A DNA stretch of 60,221 nt from NCBI GenBank assembly GCA_001655205.1, contig LPNZ01011044.1, positions 1 to 60,221 of the forward strand, written 5' to 3'. The position numbers and the translations under genes were made by a program. Each line of letters opens with the position of its first letter. Position 1 is the stretch's first letter. The notes under the pieces are model-generated. The model made no database searches and was not told where the DNA came from. It saw only the letters and a list, made by a program, of their open reading frames with translations. Source of the DNA: Lenisia limosa (lineage: Eukaryota; Breviatea). Shown here piece after piece: positions 10,684-23,260 of the stretch.

Positions 10684-13600
10684 TCACAACATAAAACCAA
10701 ACACACTTCCTTCAGCTTCGAACATCATTTGAGCACCGGTGGCCTTGGACCACAAATTCACGTCGTCAGGGTTGATAGGTGCCTCGGGGGTCGTTTCTTC
10801 CTTCTTTGCGTCCTTGACATCTTCTTCCGCAGTTTCAGTCAAATCCTCTGCTGGGACTTCGTTCATGGTTTTGTGCAGGTCTTGTTGCTCAAGGCGACTA
10901 GAACGTGACAAACATCGCATCCCCTACTCTTCAAGTTCTTCCTCGTCAAGAAGGCGGACATCCTCAGCATTTCCAGCCTCAATGGCCTGGGCATCGAGGG
11001 TCTAAAGAGATCAGTTGGACTCGGGTCGAACCTGTCGTTGTCTGAGAGGGGCTGGCGAGGGGGGAAGGGATACCGAGGGCGTCGGAGATGACGGTCGCGA
11101 CATGTCCATCAGAGGAATACCAGTTTGTGAGATCATAATGTCGATAATTTGAATCAGCTAAAACAATAATTTAACATACAAAAGAGGACATACCTTCCGA
11201 GCAGCGGTGATGAGAGCATTTGGGTTGTTTCCAGCAATGACAGCATTGGTTGCTGAAACCAAAATGCCGTTTTGGTGGTTGAGAAGATTGAGAATGCTGA
11301 ATGGTTAGGATAACCTCTGGATAAGGTTATATGATGCTCAAATATCGAAAAATTCAGACGTCACAGTAGTAGAATGTAACACTCAATTTGTTCTGTAGCC
11401 CCAAAGCCGCTGCATACCTATCAGGTAAGGCACCAAGAGTGTCTAAACGAGCTTGGATACAAGTTTGCACCGCCTGAGTCCACCTAGAGAACAATAAAAA
11501 TTGAGCAATAAAAGCCTACTCGACAACAGCAGTGGTGGCAGCATTGACAACTTCAACGGTTTGTTTGACTTGAGAAACTTTGGTAACCTGGGAGGGGGAG
11601 GGTGTTAACATGTGTTATCAGAATAAAATATAAACAATTAAGAAGATACATCTCAAAAAAGAGACACATTTCTCACTTGCAGGGTTTTAGACAGAGCTTT
11701 AACGGACAATTCTCGGGCCGCACCACTCGCAGTCGCTGGTCCGGGTCAGATGAGGGTTTCACTTGTGTAAGAAGGCACAATAACGATTTCAATTCTTTAT
11801 TGAAAATACAGCTTTGCGGACTCCAAAAGAGACATGGTTAGCAGCGTGACCTACCAGGGTCCTTTGGCCCCTCGTTTGGAAGAACAGTGTCAACAAAGGC
11901 AGGATGGAATGGAGATGCTTGGCCAGGAAGCTAAAAATGTCACTCCTGCCATCAATAATGTTGACTTACCAAGTTTTTCATTGCAGTACAAATGACGGGG
12001 ATGATCTCCTGGAACAGATGAGAAAACGAGTACATTATATTTTGATATGGTTGTATATCTATGTTTCCCTTGATTATATTTAATGTATTTTGTTGTTCTC
12101 AAAAAGAGAAGAAAAGTCATACCTGCGCGACATCTGCTGGCTTTTTACCGGTTATAGGGCTGCCCGCGGGTGCAGCTGTAACAAGGTTTGTTGCAGTGAC
12201 CAGCTCTTCTAAGGGACATTAGCACAATGTGGGCAAGGAGAAAGAGAAATGGAGCCCTTTTCCTTCCCTCACCCGTCAGTGAATTGATTTTGGAAACCAG
12301 TTCATTTGTTCGATCATTGAGCCGCTGCAGAATGAGACTTGCCAATTTAGGAAGACAGCATAGCCCCTATCCCCAGAATACCTGTCTTTCACAATTGACC
12401 GCATTACTGAGACGGGTGACGGCTTTGCTTACTGCTTGAGTAGTACTGTTCGTTGCTAGTACCAACGAAGCAGGAAGAAGTTCACCTATGCCTGTAAGAT
12501 TCGTTCCGAGTTATGTGTAAAGTCATCCTTTCAAAGCGGGATCAGGACTGTTCGAATGTGTAACACCTAGCGTGATACGTTGCACTTAGTCATTCTTGAA
12601 TCAGCCTCACCTTCACTCCCGATTAGTCTGCCAGCTGATACGACTACTTCTTTACCAGCCTCAACCAGATCTCGGATCCTTTCCAGGACCTCAGGTGTTT
12701 GGCCTTGTCTAAAATGGTCAAAAGCGAAGTTTTCAATTAAATGTTAAAGAACCCTGAAGCAGACTTGTTTCCCTGGTCCACGCTGATGTGAGCGTCCATC
12801 TCGTAACGGTCCCCAGAATTCTCTGAAGCACGTCTTGACACCTGTACTTCTCCAGGAGACGCAGGGACTGGAAGAAGGCCTGCGAAAAATAATTAACCCG
12901 GTAATAAAGTATACAAACCTTGTGGTGGGGTTGGTCGCGGGTGTATAATGCTTGGTCCAAGGAGTGTCATGATGCTACTGAATTCCTAAAGCATTATCAA
13001 ACGCCTTGCAAAAAAATAAAAGAAGCACAAAGCTCTTGGACACTCATGTTACAAAAACCCAAAACCAGCACAAAAAAAAAACAATTCCTAACTTGCGGAT
13101 AGGTGTCTGCGAGAGGAGAGCTGCATGACTCGGGCGCAGTGTTAGTTGAGAGGGCCGGGGCAGCTGCTAACTCAACATCCATTCCTGAAAGTAACAACAC
13201 AGCTTAGGACATTTTACCTTCAGGGCAACTGTCTTCCACAGCTTCATGAATACGATGGATGAGTCGCTGAAAAAATTAGCACGAAAACAGAACGTTCGTA
13301 TGTGCAACGTTGAAAATTGAAATGGGCGACTTATTAAGAGAAAGCACAATTCATTTTGGCACCCACCTTAGCCGCTTCAGCAACATCGGGCTCTTGGATT
13401 TCTGCGACGGCTGTATGCAAGTCATGGACAGTGTGAACGAGAAAATCGGTAATTTGATCATCTAGGAAAGTGAGGCCTGGGGATGTGCACATTTCAATTA
13501 GCCCCTTCAGACTTCTCATTTTCGCGAAAGCTTGAATAGCCTCCGCCCAAATCATAACTTCCGTCACAACGTCATTGGCCAACTCCACAACCCCGGGGGC

Positions 13601-14265
13601 ATTCACTAAAGAGTCAAAGCAGGATTCAAGCCCTCTCTCATAATAACCCCTCAAACAGTCTGACTCTATAAGGTTTGTGACCGTGGTGCCAACAGCTTGC
13701 ATTGCACTCAAAACAGCCTGCTCAGCAACAAAGAACATTTCATCGAAAGCTGAAGGAAACGGGAGGTCCGAAGGGCCTCCTGTCACTACCTGAAGTGTGG
13801 GAAGCGCCCTCATACAAATAGACAGTTATCAAGCAAACCTGAGTTGCCACAGTCACAGCGGCAAGTGTAGCTCTGCCTTCTCTGCCAAGACCAATTCCAG
13901 CCGACTGGTCTCCTTCCAACGACGAATTCGCCAGGACTGGGAGGGAAACTGCGGTGGAACTTGCGGCATCAATTCCAGGGGCTGTACCGTTCACAATGGC
14001 CTGGGGAAATTAGAAGTCTGATGGTCCCAAATCAAAAACAAAGATGACATTTAAGGAGAGAATAATGCCAGAAGAGGCTTACAAGGTGATCACCCTGAGC
14101 TAAAACGGACAAAGAATCGCAGAATCCTGAAATATTTGCCGAAGCTAGTCGTATGACAGGAGATAGATTTGCACCAGCTGCATTAGATGCGATGATAGAC
14201 TCAACCGATGTACAGGCTGATGTGGCAGAAACACCGACGCCCTCTACAAGCGAATCCAGCACCAT
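10684..14265 (-). CDS. All-helical, Ala/Val/Ser/Thr-rich scaffold, talin/vinculin-like
   Basis: The coding frame is clear; the family is not firm. From the ATG at 14263-14265 (MVLDSLVEGVGVSATSACTS) the protein is a series of amphipathic helices rich in Ala, Val, Thr and Ser. Examples are FFVAEQAVLSAMQAVGTTV, ELANDVVTEVMIWAEAIQAF, RDLVEAGKEVVVSAGRLIG and QVKQTVEVVNAATTAVVEW. This resembles the four- and five-helix bundles of talin rods and vinculin. A Pro-rich linker with SRRASENSGD lies at about 12.75-12.98 kb, and a Pro/Ser segment (MSRPSSPTPS) near the end. Frame 1 stops after RLLDEEELEE (TAG near 10923). A 30 bp intron there would extend the protein through an acidic tail to a TGA at 10684-10686. 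No FERM, actin-binding or kinase motif was recognised. Adhesion or cortical scaffolding is inference. Divergent from the PSMD11 gene. Confidence 0.6.
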
Positions 14266-14597
14266 GAGTGTGCTCGGATAGCGATATTATGGTTCTGCAA
14301 AGCACTTTATCCGATGTTCAAAGCAAAAAGCGACATTCCATTATTCCTGAAAAAAACTCTTCTATATAATCTCAATAATATGATACTGAATCTTGTCTAA
14401 TTACTTTTTACCAGGAAATATACGAAAAAAATGAGCGTTTCTCGTTTCTCGATTAAAGTCGTAAAAATACCCGATATATTTCGATGATTGAAAAACTGTT
14501 GATAAAAATCCAAAAACACATATAGTGCGGTGATAGTGAGATATTGAGTAAAAGCGAGTAAAAATATTGACAAAAAAATAAAACGTGGTCAAGGAAG
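14266..14597. promoter_or_regulatory. Divergent intergenic region, helical protein / PSMD11
   Basis: These 332 AT-rich bp lie between two start codons pointing apart. A direct repeat GTTTCTCGTTTCTCG lies at about 14434-14450. No known element is assigned. The spacing is almost the same as in the Aurora/kinesin pair. Confidence 0.45.
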
Positions 14598-16831
14598 ATG
14601 GTTGATGCACAGGAGCTCTTTGATAAGGCCTCATCTATCGAATCTGTAAATAAAGAGGATGCCATTGAACGTTATATTGAAATAGTCAATTCTGTGAAAG
14701 GTATTTTGGGGGGGAATGCTCGATTGTTGTCCACCAAATGAGTTCATCAATTAAAAACACTTTAAATCAGCTTATTAAGTTTTTTTCTCATTCTTTAGAA
14801 AAATCAAGTGAAGTGACCAAAGTGAAGGAGAAATCTATCTACCGAATCGCTGAACTTAATGCTTCTTTGGGGTGGGTACATTTAAATGGAAGAACATCAA
14901 TAATAGTCCTCTTTCAGGAACAGAGATGCAGTTGCTTCTGTTGCTGTTGATTATCGCCCCTTCTTCCTCACTCTTCCCAAGGCTAGAGCTGCTAAGATAG
15001 GTAGGAATTTAATTGACCATCTAATGTTCAGTTCGCTCTCTTGTTGACATCATTGGGACAATCCCTGATAGCCTTGATGTTCAAATCAAACAGGCGCGTT
15101 CTGCGATTGAATGGGCAAAGGAGCAAGATAGGTTATTCTTAAGATTGAGACTTGAAACAAAACTTTGTTCCCTGTAAGTGGATGTTTCACATCTAATTGT
15201 GGCCCTTTTCTTTATTCACTGATTAAAACCATAGGCTGTACACTGCTTGTGAGTACACCCAGGCCCTTCAGATTCTTGAAAAACTGTCTTTTGAAGTTAG
15301 AAAAATGGTAAGGGCCTTAAAATAAGTGTTTGGAAAAAAAAAAATATTCAGAAGCTTGGCTTAAAATCCACTTTAGGCAGTATTCTCTCTATATATTTAG
15401 CATTTAATTCACCTTAGGATGATAAGCCTCAACTTGTTGAAATTCATCTCCTCGAATCAAAGGTTCACCATTCTGTGAAAAACCTCTCAAAGGCTAAGGT
15501 ATCATATCAAAATATGTTTTTTTTGACAGTGCAGTCCTCTCTGAACGCCGCTCGCACTGCGGCCAACACAATCTATTGCCCTCCTCTTCAGGTTCGATGG
15601 AGTATCGGGGTCGCTGAATAATATTTGCCAAATATTGTTTGCTAACATTTAATGGCCGTCTGCTAACATTTAATGGCCGGAGTTTTTCATTACCCTATTT
15701 GATTGTATCTTATTTCAATTTAGCAAGCCAAGATTGACCTTATGGCTGGAACAATCTACGCAGATGATGATAAGGATTTTGCGGTGAGTATCATATTTGA
15801 AGCTATTTTTTTGACTTGATTTAGACTGCTTATTCATATTTTGTTGAAAGTTATGAGGGCTATCAACAATCCAAGGTTTACGATTTAGCTGCTTTAAGTT
15901 TAGCTGTAAGTGGGAACTATATTGACAGGACACTTTTTTTTCATCAAGGACACAGAAAGGCCTTCCTTACCCTTTATCCTTTTTACAATTCCCTATGACA
16001 CAGGGATTAACCCAATTTTAGCGTATTTGCATGTCACGAGTAATGCTTGATGAAGCAGGAGATATCGATTCACTTGTAACATCCAAAATGTCAGCGCAGT
16101 GGGACGAGGAAATGAGGAAACCAATTGAGGCAATCCAAGAAGTCGCTAAAGCTATCCTTGTAGGTCAATCCTCCAAATCGGTTAACCGTTTAGAATAAAT
16201 CAGTGGAGGAGTTCAATTCTGTCTTATCAGGTCCTCATGGAGATGCTTTGAAAAAGGACCCTGTTTCACACGCTCACATCGCATCACTTTATCAAAGCGT
16301 TTTGTCAAAGGTATGTAGTTTTGTTCTTGCAACACATAGCTGTGTACAAGGGTTATAGTACAATAATATGTGTGATGATTTGGATAACTTCGGCCAGAAA
16401 CCCACTTTTTTGTTTCTCATTTCTACATATTACAAGTTAGCATTTGCTATATGATCATTACCAGTACTAATTTTTTTAGAATGTGATGGTTGTTCTTCAG
16501 CCCTATTCCCTTGTAGACATCCCGTACATTGCTTCTCGACTCAAGCTTTCAAAGCAAGCAGTTGAAGCCAAGTAGGACTCCTGCACCATTTCATTGATCT
16601 TCAGATTAGCACAGATGATTCTTGACGAGGAGCTTGATGGTGTGATGGATCATGCAACAGGATGTTTGATCATTCACTCAAGCCAAGACCGAGCGGTAAG
16701 AGTTTGTACCAAAATGACATGTCCTTTAGGTATTGGCTGCCAAAGCAAAGGAGGTGTTGAGTGAAACAACAGACGTCATTCAATCACTACAGGACAGAGC
16801 AATTGCCCTCAATACGGTTTCATTTTCATAG
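14598..16831 (+). CDS. PSMD11: 26S proteasome regulatory subunit Rpn6 / PSMD11
   Basis: Lid subunit of the 19S regulatory particle, needed for assembly of the 26S proteasome that degrades ubiquitinated proteins. The ATG at 14598 gives [16 protein letters not shown]. Solenoid helices follow: [39 protein letters not shown], then [38 protein letters not shown] and the highly conserved [15 protein letters not shown]. Next is the segment equivalent to human DWKTAYSYFYEAFEGYD (here [17 protein letters not shown]). The PCI/winged-helix part reads [20 protein letters not shown] and [16 protein letters not shown]. The end is ALNTVSFS with TAG at 16829-16831. The order and spacing match PSMD11 over its whole length. 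About a dozen short introns interrupt it. No damage is visible. Confidence 0.95.
15639..15680 (+). repeat. 21-bp tandem duplication in a PSMD11 intron
   Basis: Two adjacent copies of a unit containing GCTAACATTTAATGGCCG, within the intron that precedes the exon encoding [13 protein letters not shown]. The rest of the intron is AT-rich. Confidence 0.85.
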
Positions 16832-17261
16832 TGACAATGTCTTGGTTTTTTTTTTTTTTTTTTTTTTNNNNNNNNNNNNNNNNNNNNNNNNNNNNNNNNN
16901 NNNNNNNNNNNNNNNNNNNNNNNTTGCATGTGTTTCTCTTTGTATTCTCAGATATTCTGGACACATTCTCTGGTATTCTCGTATTCTCTGAAGCTAGGGG
17001 ACCTGTTGAAATGGTGGGATGTTAGAAAGTGAAGAGTCGAGTGGCCACATAGCCATGAGCATCAAATAATATATCAAATATTTGCGACCGCTGCGGCGGC
17101 GGGGTTTTAAAAATTGTGAAACTTGCTTTTTTGACTATAGATTGACCTTAGAAATCAGTGTTGATTGATTATTTTTATTGGTGGACGGTGCGACAGTTTA
17201 GGACCAACAAGTTTTGTTGGTCAAGAAAAAGAACTGTGCGGGTGTACTCAATACCTAAAAG
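16832..17261. other. Intergenic region with T22 tract and gap
   Basis: Holds the 3' end of PSMD11 and the promoter of the P5A ATPase gene. A run of 22 T (16846-16867) runs into a gap of 56 N (16868-16923). Beyond it are repeated TATTCTC/ATTCTCTG words (about 16940-16992) and a GC-rich island CGACCGCTGCGGCGGCGGGG near 17086. No gene is seen. Confidence 0.5.
16868..16923. other. Assembly gap (56 N)
   Basis: Follows a run of 22 T in the intergenic region downstream of PSMD11. Confidence 0.98.
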
Positions 17262-20200
17262 ATGAAGTAAGACCTTCTCTTGCCTAAACAACTCACTATT
17301 AGGATTACTGTTAATTGTGACAGAGCAGAGAGTGCTACTCTTCTTGTCTCTATCCAGCCCTATTATAAAAGAATCTATATCTGGCCTTTCATTATCCTTT
17401 ACGTTGCTGTACTGTGAGTTCCCTTCTCAATTTTGATAATATTTTAGAGCGGTTACATTGAGCACAAGTTTCTTTGATGATTTACTTGTTGCCCCAGACC
17501 TCGAGGAGACAAGTGTTTGTGAGGGTTTCTATGACATCACTGATATATTTGTTTGACTTTTCAGCGTTACATCAATGTTGAGCGTGAATATGACCCCGAG
17601 GATGAATACGATCTACCACCCCCCGAAATGACACATCCTGCGTTGGCAATGCTTGGATTTATTGCAATTATGCAGGTAAGATTCCTCGATTTATTGTCCT
17701 TCCCTTATGCTCATGTATCAGGGACTTGTGTATGTGAGTGCGTTCTGGACCGCCAACATTGAAGCGAAGCTCTCCTGGAGGCCAGCTCGAAACCTGAAGG
17801 AGGCTGAGGCCTGCCTTGTGAACACGAAGCCTCATTGCGGCAAGCCTGTGATCTGCCCCATCAAACGCAATTCGGCTGGTACTCTCGTCATTGAATTTCA
17901 AAACCAAGTAAGTGAGATAGTAACGGAAGTGATTGAGTGGAAGGGAATGATAAATGTGGGTTTGTCTTTCAATGAAAATGATGACACTTCAGACGTTCCG
18001 CTGGCTGCCCAGTTCAATGGATGGGAGCGAGAACCCCTCAAGTGACCCGGTGGTATGGTTGACACTTTATGTTCCCTAATTCTTTCAGTGTGGCTTTGGC
18101 AAAGAGCACGGCGGATTCCATGCCTACAAATTCCATTCAAGTCGCATCATTTCAGAATATGCTGATGGTCTGCTTACCCTGTTTTTGTTCGAATTCCTTG
18201 TCTTTCCCCACTCCTCTCATAAATTTAAGGAGGTCTTACCACAAGCGATGCTGCTGACACTCTTAAACAGTTGGTTCTACTTCCCCAATCGTTTTTAAAG
18301 GTGGATAACTGATTGTTTTTTTAGATACGGGCCAAATGAGGTTAAAGTTCCTCTTCCCAAACTCAAGGACCTTTTGGTTGCACAATTCGTTGCCCCGTTC
18401 TTCCTCTTCCAGGTATTTCTTCTTTCACGTTGAGTAAGTTTATTATTTCTAGGTCTTCTGCATTCTGCTGTGGTCATTGGAGGACTATCTCGTGTATTCG
18501 TTTTCTTCATTGTTGATGTTGGTCTTTTTTGAGTTCACAGTGGCAAAAACGGTGAGAGAGGGGGGGGGGGGGCTGAAAGGNNNNNNNNNNNNNNNNNNNN
18601 NNNNNNNNNNNNNNNNNNNNNNNNNNNNNNNNNCTCTCAGCGCCAGAAGACAGCTTCAACCCTTCGCACTATGGCATCTGCACCTCCTTCAATCCGATGC
18701 AAGCGCAATGGTTAGATCAGCCTGTTTTGTACTGTTGTTTTCTTTATGCTGTCGAAGAGTTGCCCATGTTTTCTTTATGATATCGAAGAATTGCCCATGT
18801 TTACTGAACCTTCCAGGCACATGGCAGTCGGTTGCAGCGAATGAGCTTGTTCCAGGCGATGTGGTGTCTGTTGATGTGACTGAGAACACCCTTCCTGCCG
18901 ATCTTCTCGTAAGAACACGTCTATTTTTTGTTATGAGTATCTTGTGCGTAGTAACGTAGAGATGAGGGTATTTATAGCTTAGCTTCTCTCCGGTGAATGT
19001 ATTGTCAATGAGGCCATGCTAACGGGTGAAACCGCTCCCCAACGCAAGGTTTGCACCATGAATTTCTCCTGCTATTAAAACATCTTAAATATTTCGAATT
19101 ATTGTTTTTTTTAATCAATATAGACATGTGCTCCTCCTTCTATCCAAGACTCTCGCCTCGACGTTGAAAAGCACAAGGACCACGTCCTATTTGGAGGTAC
19201 CACTGTTGTACAAGCCAAACAAGGAAAAAAGAAAAGTTTGTCATTCTCCTCAAAACCATTTGACAATATTAGACTCTGAAAATACCGTGCCAGCCATGGT
19301 CATCAGAACCGGGTTCGACACAAGCCAAGGCCAGCTGATGCGTATTATTATGTTCAGGTGGGTTATCGAGAAGTTTTTAGTTGCTGGATCTTCACCTACA
19401 TGGATTATTTCAATGCATGGTGTGGACACCTTGAGATAATTCACCTTCTTCTGTTATTTCTTCATAGTATAACAAATAATACGAATACGAAATATCTTAT
19501 TCAATGTGTACGGAAAGCAGGTGTCCCAACACAACATGACGATTATAGTGCTGACCGCATCTCGATCAATGACAAAGAAACTGGCTATTTTATCCTGTTC
19601 CTTCTTTCCCTTGCGTCTCTCGCTGCCTACTATGTCTATAAACGAGGTAAGTTATCATTACATTAAAATCAATGTATTTCTCCACCCTACTCATTCTCGT
19701 ATTAACAAATAGGAATTGAAAGAGCGCTCTCTCCCTATAAGCTCATTTTGGAAGTCTGTTTCATTCTCACTTCTGTGGTACCCCCCGAACTTCCAATGGT
19801 TGGCAATTTGTCGGGGTCGCTATATTTTTGATTNNNNNNNNNNNNNNNNNNNNNNNNNNNNNNNNNNNNNNNNNNNNNAGAGAAACAGATTCACTCTTGT
19901 ACACGTCAGGGTTCACAGTATTTAGGAGTTAACTATTGCGGTGAATGCTAGTCTTGGTGCTCTCAGGAAAATGGGTACGAAATTCTCTTTCCTTGCCTAA
20001 TTATTTTAGCGCTATTTTGTACTGAGCCGTTCCGTATTCCTCTTGCAGGAAAAATTGAAATTTGCTGCTTCGATAAAACCCTCACGGTACGTTGTTGTCT
20101 CAGGAGCTCAAAACCTAGTTGACTTCTGACGAAATGGTTGTTCGAGGAGTGTCTGGGTAGGCGTTTTAGCACTTTTATGTTCGTTCTAACTCTTTAGACT

Positions 20201-23200
20201 GAGCGGAAATGACATCACAGCGACAACAGACCTTCCCATCCACATTACCCGCACAATGGCAGCCTGTCAATCTCTGGTATGACAAGCGTTTGATGACTGA
20301 CACCGTAGGTGTTGATTGGAAACAAAATTGAAGGCGAGCCAATGGACAAAGCGTCTATGAAGGCTGTGAAGTGGAGCATCGGTATTGACAAAGTCGCTGG
20401 ATCCGGGGAAACCATGGTCATCAAGGAACGGTACTTCATCACTTCCCCTCTATGTTGGTCTCATGATTTAGGTTCCTTTTCCACCCTGAAACTCGCAGAA
20501 CCACAGTGGTTGCTGAGCGGATTGCGCCTGGATGTATGATGGGGGCGGCTTTCTTACTCCTATTACTGTACTAGACCGTTAAACACCATTATCTGCTTCG
20601 CTTTCTATCTCATCACTAGGTTCTGGGAAGTACTTCACTCTGACGAAGGGTGCTCCTGAAGCGGTGAAACCCCTGCTTACCAAGGTTTCTGGAGTGACAT
20701 TCTGTCTCCGCCCCGAAGTTCATTTTCTCACTGTGGAACAGGTTCCCGAAGACTACGACGCTATTTCACGCTATCATTCCGCTCGCGGGTCTCGCGTCAT
20801 TACAATGGCTCAGGTTGAGTTCCCTTCTTCTGAGTTCTCGGTTTGTGGGGCTCTCTTGAACAGGTTAATTAATGGGGCTCTCTGGGGGTGTTGGTTTTTA
20901 GTAATAGTGATTGTTTCAATAAACCGATGTTTCATTGATGCGACAGTTTCGTCGCAACTCTCAGACCAAAGCCGAAGAAGGACTAGCGTTTGCCGGCTTC
21001 CTCATTCTAGATTGTCCCATCAAGCCTTCTTCTGCCCCTTCTATTGCCACCTTAAGAACAGGAGGACACAAGGTATGGATGTAACTTCCCTTCTTATCCT
21101 CTAGTGTGTCATGATTACTGGTGACAATGCCCTGACAGCCTGCCATGTTGCTCTCGAGGTAGGCTGGATTTCTCCCTCTTTTGTGGCCTTTCTCCATTAA
21201 CAATTCATACCTTCCTTTCCCTTGTATTTCTTGTGAGAGAAAATTCTCACGCTGAAGGTCGGGATGACCGAGAAACCTTTCCTGATTCTTGATACTGACA
21301 ACGATCTCTGGACTACTGTTGATGGAAACAAATCCCTGCCATTCGAACCAAATAAGGTATGCATTCGGTTTCCTCGAGTCTCACTGTCAGCATTCTGTCA
21401 ATTCCATGTGCGAGGACTATGCCCTAGCTGTTTCTGGAGTGGGGCTGGAATGGCTCATTGAAAAAGAGGCGTTGGACGTTCATCTTTTCCACATTGTCGT
21501 TTACGCGAGAACCACCCCTCAGCAAAAGGTAGGGTTTCCATACGGACCAACCCCTTGTTTAGGAAGAAGTGATCACGTCCTTGAGCCGTCAAGGCTACAT
21601 GACATCAATGTGTGGCGATGGAACCAATGACGTTGGCGCCCTCAGACAGGCCCACTGTGGTGGGTGTTCACAATATTGCTTCAACACCCAATTTTCCTGG
21701 ATCATTCAAGCGTTATCTTTTAAGGACTTGCTCTCCTTGGTAGTGCTGACGCGAACACTCCTCAGGCCAAAAGTAAGATTATTTCTCAAAAATTTTGCGA
21801 TTGTATTTAAATACTCTGAAGGTTTGAAGGCGGCACAGGCTAAGTTGAAAGAAAAGAAGACTAAGGCCGATAAAATCGCCCAGGCTGCTGCTCTAATCAA
21901 GGTATATTTTTTTTCAAAAAGGTTTATCTTTTTAGGCACAACAAAATAAGCCAGAACTTACGAAAGAAGAAAAAGTGGCAAAGAAAAAGAAGGAGCTGAA
22001 GGTATATGATTCAATGAACCAAACACATTGCTTTTTTGTATTGATATTTGATTTTAGAAGGTCACGTTAACTCCCTAGGATGCCTGGGCTGAAACCCTGG
22101 AGAAGCTTGCGGAAGCTGAGGATGATGAGAATTCGCTAGTTGCGGTAAGCAGCAGTTGGTCAAACTGACAGAGTAGCTTGGTGATGCGTCCATTGCGGCC
22201 CCCTTCACCTCCAAAGCCTCCAACATCAAGGGAATGGTTTCGCTTGTGCGACAGGTTTGGCCGTGTTTGCGTGATGTAATTTTCAGGGTCGCTGTGCACT
22301 TGTGACAACTCTTCAAATGTACCGAATCCTTGCAATCAACTGTCTTGTATCCGCCTATGCACTTTCTATCCTCTACCTCGAAGGTTGGTTGCTGCAGATA
22401 AGCAGCTGACCAAACAGGTGCCAAGTACAGCGATGTCCAAATGACCCTGATGGGTATCTGCATGGCCGGCTTTTTCTTTATGATCACTCGTGCCCAGCCT
22501 CTGAAAGAGCTCTCCCCACATCGTCCACCTTCTTCAGTTTTCTCAGCTTCAAGTATGCCTCCCTTTGAGTTACTTTGTGCATCCCTTTTGGCAAAACTAA
22601 CAACTTCCAGTGATGCTCTCTATCATTGCCCAATTTTTGGTCCACCTCTACTGTATTTACCTTGCCGTTTTGAATGGACTTGAATATATGGATCCGTAGG
22701 CGGTGCTTATTGTCTTCTTGTTCTTTTTGTTAAGAGATTTTTGTGGATACAACCAAAGCGTTGTTTGATTATTGCGTAGGGAGCGCAAGATTGACTTGGC
22801 AGCTAAATACTCTCCAACACCGTTGAACGCGGTGGTGTTTGTAATGGCTTTTGGAATGCAATTGGCGACATTTGCCATCAATTTCAACGTGAGTCTTCAT
22901 TTTGTACTCTCACTAGGTTTAGGGCCACCCCTGGATGACCGGGCTTTCTGACAACAAACCGCTCAGAAATAGCATGTTCTTTTGCTATGCTGGGCTTATT
23001 GCCATTTGCCTAGGCTCTTTCGACTCCCTCATGACTCTGTTTTCTCTTGACCCATGGCCCGAAAATCTTGGTAGGTTGATTTGACACAATAGTGACTTTC
23101 AAGGACATCAAACTGCCACGATTGTTCTCTTGGACGTAGGAGCTGCCTTCTGTGTGGACCGATTTATCCGATTCCTTATTCCCGTCCAGGTAAGGCTCTA

Positions 23201-23260
23201 TTGCTGCCTTGTTGTGTTAATATTTAGGGTTTGGTGAAAAACAAGTACAAAGGTAACTAA
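17262..23260 (+). CDS. P5A-type P-type ATPase (ATP13A1/Spf1-like)
   Basis: ER-resident transporter family; ATP13A1/Spf1 removes mis-inserted transmembrane helices from the ER membrane. The start ATG at 17262 is followed by an intron after two further bases, then [20 protein letters not shown] and the first membrane segments. Family marks in order are [10 protein letters not shown] before the gap at 18581, [56 protein letters not shown]-type segment near 19.78 kb, and the phosphorylation motif at about 20069-20090. These are followed by [69 protein letters not shown] and [10 protein letters not shown] with TAA at 23258-23260. The order of motifs matches P5A ATPases throughout. The motif DKTGTLT reads DKTLTLT across an intron, that is Gly to Leu. 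Gaps at 18581 and 19834 hide short parts. Confidence 0.94.
18581..18633. other. Assembly gap (53 N)
   Basis: Inside a P5A ATPase intron that begins GTGAGAGAG and continues with 13 G (18560-18572). The next exon resumes after TCTCAG with [16 protein letters not shown]. Confidence 0.98.
18738..18799 (+). repeat. 31-bp tandem duplication in a P5A ATPase intron
   Basis: Copies at 18738-18768 and 18769-18799 share TTTTCTTTATG..TCGAAGA.TTGCCCATG with four differences. They fill most of the intron between the RCKRNG exon and the exon starting TWQSVAANE. Confidence 0.92.
19834..19878. other. Assembly gap (45 N)
   Basis: Falls in the P5A ATPase gene between the exon encoding VVPPELPM and the one encoding [15 protein letters not shown], which resumes near 19927. 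Confidence 0.98.

Noticed and set aside
20069-20090. Apparent two-residue deletion in the P-type ATPase motif (DKT-LT)
   Set aside because: After splicing to the next exon (LTSDEM) the length is normal; the difference is one residue, Gly to Leu.
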